DNA from: Terriglobales bacterium
GTDB taxonomy: Bacteria; Acidobacteriota; Terriglobia; Terriglobales; Acidobacteriaceae
Length of the DNA stretch: 57,759 nt
NCBI GenBank assembly: GCA_035487355.1
Contig: DATHMF010000099.1
Location: 1-57,759 of the forward strand
Direction: 5' to 3'
Positions 17,696-24,514 of this stretch are shown piece after piece (the stretch's first letter is position 1; every line of letters begins with the position of its first letter). Below the pieces are notes generated by a model. The model saw nothing but the letters and a program-made list of their open reading frames with translations, did not search any database and was not told the DNA's origin. The translations under genes and the position numbers were made by a program.

Positions 17696-18646
17696 TTGAC
17701 GAAGGGTCTGGTTTCGTGGGATATATTGAAAGTCAATTCGGCCGATGTAGTGACCGACGCCCGGGGGAACATCAAAGAAGAATCGGATTACTATCCCTTC
17801 GGCGGCGAGCGCGTCATCACCGACCTCGGCATTGGCAACAACTACAAGTTCACCGGCAAAGAACGCGACGCAGAAACCCAGCTCGATTACTTCGGGGCGC
17901 GGTACTACGGAAATGCGATTGGGCGCTTTATAACGCCCGATCCACTCGGTGGGCATTACGAAGACCCGCAGACTCTCAACAAGTACGCTTACGTTAGAAA
18001 CAATCCAACGACTCTGACCGATCCAACGGGGCTGGACATCTGGCTCCAAGGCTGCGGCAAAGACAGCAGTACCTGCCAGAAGAATTACGTCGGCACCACT
18101 GACGACAAGGGGAACTTTACTCGCACGCACCTAACCGGCGACCAGACGGGCGACGCGACGCTAGGGACGCACGGTATCACCGTCACGCAAAACGGCAAAA
18201 AATACGAGGGGGTTTGGGATACGAACAAGGGTGAGAACGGAACAGTAACCGTTGCGGGTGAAGGCGCTCTCAAAGGGTACAACGCTGACGTGAATGGCAA
18301 CTGCGGCGGAACCTGTGTAGCGAGCGGAGCAATCAAGAGCACCGATCCCAACGCCGGGAATATTACCAAGGCTCTCTTCGGCGTCTTGGACGCTAAAGGA
18401 AGCGGCTACGTGAAGAATGCGGGCACTGATGGAATGAACTTCTTCCATCCTGGCGCTACGAACTTCCGTGGACATTCCAATGGTGACTAGAAAGGGATTC
18501 CCTCGACTCATATCCCAATCGACCCGAAGAAATCGCTCCCCAATAACGAGTGGCACATTGATCGAACGTTCCCATACGACGGCGTTGGGGATTGGTTCGA
18601 ACATGCGGGCTGCGCCACACATACAATTTGCAACCCGCAAAAGTAA
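17696..18646 (+). pseudogene. Orphan RHS core plus toxin-like C-terminal domain, split by in-frame TAG
   Basis: A 5'-truncated RHS gene. About 15 residues in, it aligns with the core of the large RHS protein (VVTDARGN, YYPFGGE, YKFTGKERDAETQLDYFGAR, ending DPTG at about residue 112), then continues with an unrelated C-terminal domain. The first frame closes at TAG 18488-18490 after GHSNGD. The same frame then stays open for 51 more codons (KGIPSTHIPIDPKKS, NNEWHIDRTFPYDGVG, HAGCATHTICNPQK) to TAA 18644-18646, which reads as the natural end of the domain. There is no proper start: the first codon is TTG and repeat copy A lies directly upstream. It is most likely a displaced toxin cassette remnant usable as donor DNA for switching the RHS tip. 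The domain's activity is unknown. Confidence 0.85.
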
Positions 18647-18663
18647 CCGGGTGAGGTGTTCGC

Positions 18664-19044
18664 ATGAACCAAGCTATCTTCGTGCTCTTTGTAATCGGCA
18701 TCTATATCGCCCTGCCTGCGGTAATGATCTGGGGATGGGTGCGATGGACGAAGCGTAGAGAACCGCGAACTGCGTTCTCGACTCTGTCCCTAATCGGGTT
18801 CACACTCGGCACGGTATCTGGGCTGCTTGCGATCTCGGCAATGCTGTATGCCCGTGCCGTTGGTGGGTTTCCGTTTTACGACGCTTCACTGATGAGAATC
18901 TATCGCTGGGGAGCACTGCTTTCCCTTGCGGCGATGGTGTTCGCAATCATCGGCCTGTGGCGACCGAGTCCACTGCGCTGGCATGCCCCTGTTTGTGCTG
19001 TGGGAACTCTTGTGTTCTGGCTTGCGGCAGCAGCGGGTGAATAG
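18664..19044 (+). CDS. Four-helix membrane protein, possible immunity protein
   Basis: A 126-residue protein with four predicted membrane segments: near the N-terminus (IFVLFVIGIYIALPAVMIWG), FSTLSLIGFTLGTVSGLLA, WGALLSLAAMVFAIIGLW and VCAVGTLVFWLAAAAG. GGTGAGG precedes the ATG by a normal distance. It begins only 17 nt after the end of the orphan RHS tip, the usual position of the cognate immunity gene in polymorphic toxin cassettes. No family is recognised. The immunity role is inferred from position alone; an unrelated membrane protein is equally compatible with the sequence. Confidence 0.65.
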   Translation: MNQAIFVLFVIGIYIALPAVMIWGWVRWTKRREPRTAFSTLSLIGFTLGTVSGLLAISAMLYARAVGGFPFYDASLMRIYRWGALLSLAAMVFAIIGLWRPSPLRWHAPVCAVGTLVFWLAAAAGE

Positions 19045-19074
19045 AAACATCTTTCCGGGCCGAAAAGGAAAATC

Positions 19075-19632
19075 ATGAGCAACAAAATACTGATCGGGAC
19101 GCTGGCGCTAGTGTTGGGCTTTTTAACCGCGTATGCACAGAATGAGAAACAACCGTTTTCCAAACTTCCGCGAGAGGAACAGCAATCGTTAACACATCGG
19201 CTGAGCGAATACGTAAAAGCGTATCGCATCCGGAACTGGAAGGCGCTATACGACTTGGTTTCGGACACCGGCAAGAGCGGAGTGAACCGGCAAACGTTCA
19301 TTGCCGCAATGAAGGCGAAGCATGGTGGAACAGAATATGCCGATATGCCCGACCTGCTGGGGTTCACTCCCGACCGATCAGAAGAGGACGAAGATGGGAT
19401 TGATATCTACGGATGTGGCAAAGCAAAGCGCGAAGGTGAAATCTATACGGGCATTGCTGTGATCCACGGAGTACATGAACACGACACTTGGTCTTTTACT
19501 GGTTGGAGTTTTACGGAGCTTCCCAACGAGCCCTGCAAGCGCCTCTCCGATCCTGCCTGGAAGCCTGAGGGACGCATGGAATGGAAGAAACCCATGGACG
19601 AAATCAGGAACATCACTGCTTCAAAACCCTAG
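19075..19632 (+). CDS. Secreted NTF2-like protein, possible immunity or accessory protein
   Basis: A 185-residue exported protein. It has a signal peptide ending near AYAQ (MSNKILIGTLALVLGFLTAYA) and a good ribosome binding site (AAAAGGAAAATC before ATG). The segment HRLSEYVKAYRIRNWKALYD followed by SRQTF-like spacing (NRQTFIAAMKAKH) resembles the first helices of NTF2-like/SnoaL folds, common in Acidobacteriota secreted proteins and similar in pattern to the lipoprotein at 32727-33773. It follows the four-helix membrane protein by 30 nt in the same direction, so both probably share a transcript downstream of the orphan RHS tip. Function unknown. Confidence 0.7.
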   Translation: MSNKILIGTLALVLGFLTAYAQNEKQPFSKLPREEQQSLTHRLSEYVKAYRIRNWKALYDLVSDTGKSGVNRQTFIAAMKAKHGGTEYADMPDLLGFTPDRSEEDEDGIDIYGCGKAKREGEIYTGIAVIHGVHEHDTWSFTGWSFTELPNEPCKRLSDPAWKPEGRMEWKKPMDEIRNITASKP

Positions 19633-20248
19633 CTCCGCTCCGCGCTCTTCCAGACGGAGAATCAGACCGCTTGGGAGGCTAGGAGGCTGGCGGGTGGCCC
19701 TCGATAAGAGGAAAGGCTGTGTCAAGCAAAAACTCTCCCACTCGATGCCGGGGCATCGTGATGGTGGTCAAGTTGCGACGACGAAGACCCACGAAGAAGT
19801 AACTCGTTTCTAAAATCATGTTGCAGTGGAACTCACGTTTCACCAACCATCGATTCGGTCCCACAACAACGGGACCATGATTCTTCTATACGAACACCCA
19901 ACCCTAGTTGGGTGGGAGAGCGCCCAATCAGGGCTAAACAGTTGATCTTATTATTAATCTCGAGGGTGCCCTAGCTTGCTAGGGCGGGGGTTTTCTGCAG
20001 TCGCTAAAAATTTCGCTGAGGCACACGCCATCCCAGCGTTTCGTCGAGGAGCATTTCCTGCCACCGAGGACCATGGTCCCGCTGTGGTGTTCTTGGGCAC
20101 GACAGGTAACAACTACTAACTACAAGTTAATCTTCCTATCCAAAGTACAGTGTCCTAGTTCCCACTTGTCCGGACTCCTGGGTAATACTAAGATTTTCTC
20201 ATCCCGTAGTACTCCCCAAAAATTTAAAGGTTCCACAAGAAAGGAACT
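19633..20248. other. 616-nt intergenic region with three hairpins
   Basis: No gene seen. It holds three perfect short stems: CGATGCC/GGCATCG (19743-19758), CACCCAAC/GTTGGGTG (19895-19914), and GCCCTAG/CTAGGGC (19968-19985) followed by GGGGGTTTT, which may terminate transcription from the RHS region. The last 180 nt form the leader of the cupredoxin gene; AAGGA at 20241-20245 precedes its ATG closely. Confidence 0.5.
19968..19994 (+). terminator. Possible intrinsic terminator
   Basis: A 7-bp perfect stem GCCCTAG-CTTG-CTAGGGC followed by five G and four T. The T-run is short and displaced from the stem, so termination is possible but not certain. Confidence 0.45.
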
Positions 20249-22885
20249 ATGCTGTCCTGCGCGAAAAGCGTCTGCTCAAGTTTTGTCATTAGTTTTTTTC
20301 TGATCTGCTCGGCTTATGGCGGCTCGCTTCCGGGTGCGCCCAACTGTCCGATGTTTCCGGCCAACAACGTCTGGAACGTGGATATCTCGAATACCGTTAC
20401 TTATCCTGTCGATCCCAACTCGGGCAATTACCTCGCAAACATGGCGACCGGTACAGGTTTGCATCCTGATTTCGGCAGCTTTGCTGGTTACGGCATTCCT
20501 TACAACGTGGTCAGCAGCGCACAGGCCAAAGTACTTGTAAATTTCAGCGCAGGTGCACCGACGGAGTCTGACAACGGCCCTTATCCCATACCGTCCAATC
20601 CCAACATTGAGAGTAACGACCTGGCAGCGTGCAGTAGTCCAGCCGGCAATGGTGACTGCCACATTCTTATTGTGGATAAAGACGCCTGCATTTTGTACGA
20701 GCTCGATGCCGCGGCTACTCAAGGTCCGGGTAGCTGGACAGCTTTTTCCGGCGCGATCTGGAGCCTGAAATCGAATGCCCTGCGCACCGATACCTGGACC
20801 AGCGGCGATGCCGCCGGTCTCCCCATTCTGCCCGGATTGGTTCGCTACGATGAGGTTCAAGCCGGCCTTATCAATCATGCGTTGCGTTTCACCATGGTGA
20901 ACACACAGAAAGCTCATATCTATCCTGCGCGCCATGACGCCAGCTCCAAACTGAATACCAATCTCCCGCCAATGGGGCTGCGATTGCGATTGAAGGCTTC
21001 CACCGACATCTCGCACTTTACTCCCCAGGCAAAAGTGATTGCTCAGGCTATGAAGACATACGGCATCATCCTGGCGGATAACGGCTCTAACTGGTATATC
21101 AGCGGAGCCTCAGATCCGAACTTTGATGACAATGATCTTGGAGCTTTGAAGACACAGCTCCACGGCTCTGATTTCGAAGTTGTTAATACCAGCGGTTTGC
21201 GGAATGGAAGTGACAGCTCCACTGCCACCGTGAACATAGCGCCGGGTGGCGCGCTCAAGTATGTGGATGTTACCAGCAATACCAGCACGACCACTATTCC
21301 CGTCAACACCACCGTGCAATGGAATTGGGTGGATGCCAGTCACAGCCATTCCACCACTTCCGGCAATTGCTGTACGCCCGACGGCAAATGGGATTCGCAA
21401 GTGAACGGTAACGGCAATGTTTTTATCAACACCTTCAACCAGGTCGGCACCTATCCTTATTTCTGCACGATTCATAACGCATTGATGAAGGGTACGGTGA
21501 TTGTGACTCCGCCCAGCGACTACAGCCTTACGATCTCCAACTCAGGGATTCTTATTTTTCCCGGGCAGACGGCTCCATTCAGCGGCAAGCTCACGACTAG
21601 CAATGGCTACAACAACACGGTCAATCTGAGCTGTGGCACAGGACACCCGGCCACCTGCACGCCTGCACCCCCAAGCCTGACCCCAACGCCGGGCGGGGCA
21701 GGTTTCCTGGTGAACGCCAGCGATGTCACGCCCAACGATTACACGTTTAATGTTCAAGGGATTGGAACAGACACTCTACAGACTTCGCACGCGGCGTCGG
21801 TGACCCTGCACGTGGTGGATTTCAACCTTACGGCCCCCTCCCCCTCTACTCTTACCACCGCGGTCAGCACAAATCCCACAACCACGCCGACCGCCAGCTT
21901 CCAGGTGAGCATCAGCGGCAGTGCTTTTTCGGGAATTGTGAATCTTTCCTGCGGTGGGCTGCCGGGAGGAGCAACCTGCAACTTCTTGCCTTCGGCGTCG
22001 CCGTTTTTTTCTGGGCCGGGTTCGCAAGCAGCTACAGTGAGCATCACCGTGGCCGGCAATACTGCGGCAGGCGTCTATCCGCTCACAGTTTCAGCGAATA
22101 CCGCGGGCGCGCCAGCGGCCAAGACTCAGCCGCTCACCCTGCAGGTCGTGGATTTCACGCAGGGAACTCCCTCTCCTAGCCCAGTTGCGATGACGCAGAA
22201 TGCGGTCTCGCAGCCGGTTACCTTTCAGCTCACGCCTGTTGCGGGTTTCAGTGCGCCGGTTGCGCTCTCGTGCGCTGCGCTGGCCAACGTGAGCTGCTCG
22301 TTTTCACCTAATCCAGCTCCAGTCTCAGGAAGTCCGGTTACGGTTACGCTAACGGTGACGACGAATGGCGCCGCGGTGAGCAGTCCCACTTTAACCATAC
22401 AGTCTGCGGCGACGGTCAACGGTGTGGCGTTGAGCCATTCACAATCGCTGACACTCAACATCTCTGCCGGCGGAACGACCACCGATCTTTCTATATCCAG
22501 CCTGATCTCGCAGCCCGATCCGGTGGAAGCCAAGGGACCGATCGCCATTAACGCGACGGCACACAATACCGGCATCAACGCCGGCAGCGTAAATGTAAGC
22601 ATTTATTTCTCGCAGCCTGTAAAAGTAATTAATGCAACGCTGCCCGGGGGATGCACGGTGAATACCGGGATTGTTACTTGTGCGGTTGGCAATTTGAACG
22701 CGGGGAATGACGCGCCCTACACCATCCAGATAGTTCCTGGTCCCGGACGCAATCTGATTATTACTGCGACGGTGAACTCGACTTCCGTCAATGATTCCAA
22801 TCCGACGAATAATGTGGCGACGGTGACGGCGCACATTCGTCCTAAGCCGCTGGCCCGCCGAGGATTGGTTCCGCGAGTCCCGTAA
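20249..22885 (+). CDS. Secreted cupredoxin-domain protein with Ig-like repeats
   Basis: An 878-residue exported protein with an N-terminal signal peptide (VISFFLICSAYGGS). Residues about 30-310 form a domain recognisable by PANNVWNVDIS, GTGLHPDFG, NGPYPIPSNPNIE, LPILPGLVRYDEV, INHALRFT, YPARHDAS and YGIILADNGSNWYI; its function is unknown to me. Residues about 320-425 are a plastocyanin-like domain with a complete type 1 copper set: H367 (SHSHS), C406, H409 and M413 (FCTIHNALM). The rest is three or four Ig-like/Big repeats, each with a VNLSCG or VALSCA strand, and a CARDB-like domain (LSISSLISQPDPVEA). It is probably extracellular or cell-surface; an electron-transfer or copper role for the middle domain is inferred. 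Confidence 0.85.
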   Translation: MLSCAKSVCSSFVISFFLICSAYGGSLPGAPNCPMFPANNVWNVDISNTVTYPVDPNSGNYLANMATGTGLHPDFGSFAGYGIPYNVVSSAQAKVLVNFSAGAPTESDNGPYPIPSNPNIESNDLAACSSPAGNGDCHILIVDKDACILYELDAAATQGPGSWTAFSGAIWSLKSNALRTDTWTSGDAAGLPILPGLVRYDEVQAGLINHALRFTMVNTQKAHIYPARHDASSKLNTNLPPMGLRLRLKASTDISHFTPQAKVIAQAMKTYGIILADNGSNWYISGASDPNFDDNDLGALKTQLHGSDFEVVNTSGLRNGSDSSTATVNIAPGGALKYVDVTSNTSTTTIPVNTTVQWNWVDASHSHSTTSGNCCTPDGKWDSQVNGNGNVFINTFNQVGTYPYFCTIHNALMKGTVIVTPPSDYSLTISNSGILIFPGQTAPFSGKLTTSNGYNNTVNLSCGTGHPATCTPAPPSLTPTPGGAGFLVNASDVTPNDYTFNVQGIGTDTLQTSHAASVTLHVVDFNLTAPSPSTLTTAVSTNPTTTPTASFQVSISGSAFSGIVNLSCGGLPGGATCNFLPSASPFFSGPGSQAATVSITVAGNTAAGVYPLTVSANTAGAPAAKTQPLTLQVVDFTQGTPSPSPVAMTQNAVSQPVTFQLTPVAGFSAPVALSCAALANVSCSFSPNPAPVSGSPVTVTLTVTTNGAAVSSPTLTIQSAATVNGVALSHSQSLTLNISAGGTTTDLSISSLISQPDPVEAKGPIAINATAHNTGINAGSVNVSIYFSQPVKVINATLPGGCTVNTGIVTCAVGNLNAGNDAPYTIQIVPGPGRNLIITATVNSTSVNDSNPTNNVATVTAHIRPKPLARRGLVPRVP

Positions 22886-23082
22886 CTTCTTTATTTCCTC
22901 GAAAAATGCCATTGCACCAAATTTAGGTAATTGACCTGAGCCCCGCAGGCGAGTAGAGTCTTTCCACTTGGCCGGTTTGGAGTGTTGGCATTGTGCCCTC
23001 ACCAGCCGGAATGGGCGCGGCGGTAAGAGCCCTCAATTTTCCAGCCCAATCTTGAACCCTCAACCTAATGCAGGAGTTGTAC

Positions 23083-23319
23083 ATGCCAATCCAAGAGACC
23101 CGATCTATTTCCAAAGCTGAGTGCGCTACGTGTCCAGACTGCGAAAAAATTCTGGTGCTGGGCGCGCTGTCAGCGGAGAGCAAACGGCCATTCGTGCTGG
23201 GCCGCACGCGCGGATGGGTCGTCGTTTGCCGGTGCGGCAAGGAATTTCCGGTACGCTCTGCGCAAGTTTTCCAGAATGCTGTGGGCGTTACACCCGTACG
23301 AAAGCTAGGGGTCGCGTAA
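23083..23319 (+). CDS. Small zinc-ribbon-like protein
   Basis: A 78-residue protein with two metal-binding-type pairs, CPDC near residue 15 and CRCG near residue 50, separated by about 35 residues (GRTRGWVVVCRCGKEFPV). ATG 23083 is chosen because CAGGAG lies seven bases upstream; an in-frame ATG at 23068 lacks a ribosome binding site. No specific family is recognised. It stands alone between the cupredoxin gene and the reductase leader. Confidence 0.65.
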   Translation: MPIQETRSISKAECATCPDCEKILVLGALSAESKRPFVLGRTRGWVVVCRCGKEFPVRSAQVFQNAVGVTPVRKLGVA

Positions 23320-23328
23320 TTTCAGGGA

Positions 23329-23366
23329 AACTTGAAAAACTGAATTTCAATCAAAGTTTTCAAGTT
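23329..23366 (+). terminator. Hairpin downstream of zinc-ribbon gene
   Basis: AACTTGAAAA (23329-23338) and TTTTCAAGTT (23357-23366) pair perfectly over 10 bp with an 18-nt loop, starting 10 nt after the stop codon. The stem is AT-rich and no T-run follows, so it is a weak terminator candidate. Confidence 0.45.
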
Positions 23367-23475
23367 GAACAAGTAATTTGTTTTCAGTCACTTAGGCAAT
23401 TTCTCGACTAAGGGTTGGCTTTCCCTTGTTCCGGCGGAGAGGATGTTCTACCGGCTAGGGGAACCTAAATTATTA

Positions 23476-23527
23476 GTACAATATATTGGGATAGGGTCTT
23501 GACAGCCACTACATACGGGCGTACATT
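23476..23527 (+). promoter_or_regulatory. Promoter with NrdR-box-like palindrome for the nrdJ locus
   Basis: TTGACA (23499-23504), a 17-bp spacer and TACATT (23522-23527) form a near-consensus sigma-70 promoter. Just upstream, CAATATATTG (23479-23488) is a perfect palindrome matching the core of the published NrdR box (CwAtATaTwG), the operator of the ribonucleotide reductase repressor. A weaker match, CTACATACGG (23509-23518, 7 of 10), lies one 30-bp step downstream within the promoter spacer, close to the ~31-bp spacing of paired NrdR boxes. The downstream gene is nrdJ, which supports the call. Confidence 0.7.
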
Positions 23528-23945
23528 CGCATTCCACAGGTAAGTTACTTCGGGGTTTTGGATCGGAGCCAAACCGGAGAACTCAGCCGAAAAGTGAACC
23601 CCGGTGCTGGCCAGAGGTGACCAGAGCTGGTGGGAAAAGTAAGTGGTCCCGTAAATCCGGGACGTAAGAGCGTATGGCAAGCGGAGCGCAGGAGAAAGCG
23701 CCATCCCCGGCGCAAGCCAGACGCGAGGGCGAGCAGCAAAGCTGCCCACCCGTTCGAGAGAACGACCGCGGTGGCCGTCTTCATTCGTTGAGGGTTTAGC
23801 CTCAATCGTTATTGAAGATTTGACCAAATGACAAATTGCCCGTCCGGGCCGGAAGCTGACCCGCCGGATAGCAAGAGGCGCCTCATGAGCCGGAATCATC
23901 TAATGGACATGGGGTCAGGACCTCTTTTCGCCGGAAGGAAGGTTT
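23528..23945 (+). ncRNA. Long structured leader of the nrdJ locus, candidate regulatory RNA
   Basis: About 410 nt of apparently non-coding transcript lie between the promoter and the first gene. Several stems are visible: GTCCCG/CGGGAC (about 23650-23667), CCAG/CTGG (about 23608-23627) and GCCCG/CGGGC near 23843. The end of the leader contains GGTCAGGACC (23912-23921). I could not match it to the cobalamin riboswitch consensus; the usual B12 box is not intact. An antisense open frame (23465-23899) is most likely fortuitous. Confidence 0.4.
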
Positions 23946-24416
23946 ATGGAACAGTTGTCGGTTGATATCGCAGCCCAGATCCAGTGGTCGAACTGGTCGC
24001 ATTGCGAATCCAGCTTCAACCTGGTGCTGGTGCCGCACCATCCCGGTGTGTACGCACTGGCGGAGGAGGTGGCAGCAGAAGCGGAAGGCAGCGGCAAGCG
24101 CAAGCTGGCCATCTTTGCCATCCAAGAGACGGGTAATCTGGCCTATGCCACCAGCAGCCTGTTTGCCCTGGGGAATCCCGTGGGCGAGCACATGGTGCAC
24201 TCGCGCTGTTACGTGCGCTACGCGGTGATCCAGGATGCCGAGCAGCGCCATGCGGTACACGCAGCGTTGCAGACGTGGCTGGAGCACAAGGCGGAGAACA
24301 CCAAAAGCAGTACTCAGTCCCCGGTACTCAGTACTCAGTTAAAGCCGGATGTTCGCCCTCGCTCAGACGACAAGAGTAGAGGCGGTTACCAGAACAAAAG
24401 CGCACCGCGGATTTGA
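23946..24416 (+). CDS. Small conserved-looking protein upstream of nrdJ, unknown function
   Basis: A 156-residue soluble protein with a strong ribosome binding site (GGAAGGAAGG before ATG). The first ~115 residues look like a compact domain (PHHPGVYALAEEV, LAIFAIQETGNLAYATSSLF, CYVRYAVIQDAEQRHAV). The pattern faintly recalls GIY-YIG-type domains, but no catalytic set is visible. The last ~40 residues (SSTQSPVLSTQ and on) are low in structure and are encoded by a dispersed TACTCAG repeat and a CCGCGGATTT repeat, so the C-terminus was probably extended by repeat insertion. It precedes nrdJ by 98 nt in the same direction, suggesting co-transcription. Confidence 0.65.
   Translation: MEQLSVDIAAQIQWSNWSHCESSFNLVLVPHHPGVYALAEEVAAEAEGSGKRKLAIFAIQETGNLAYATSSLFALGNPVGEHMVHSRCYVRYAVIQDAEQRHAVHAALQTWLEHKAENTKSSTQSPVLSTQLKPDVRPRSDDKSRGGYQNKSAPRI
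24307..24340 (+). repeat. TACTCAGTACTCAG repeat within coding sequence
   Basis: The core AGCAGTACTCAGT followed by CGGTACTCAGTACTCAG is shared with 46888-46920. Shorter reverse-complement relatives lie in repeat copy B (28013-28032). Here it encodes part of the C-terminal tail of the upstream protein. Confidence 0.65.
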
Positions 24417-24514
24417 AGACAAAAGTTTTTAGAGGAAGAATTTTTAGACAAGAGCGATCATGAGCCGACCGTTCCGGCGACAGAGCTCCGGTACCCCCGA
24501 ACCGGAGAAAAAAA

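Noticed and set aside
23465..23899. A 144-residue open frame on the minus strand in the nrdJ leader
   Set aside because: Composition and lack of ribosome binding site suggest a fortuitous frame opposite a structured leader; no domain visible.
23528..23945. Cobalamin riboswitch upstream of nrdJ
   Set aside because: Expected from the B12-dependent product, but the conserved core and B12 box are not present; only GGTCAGGACC is vaguely similar.
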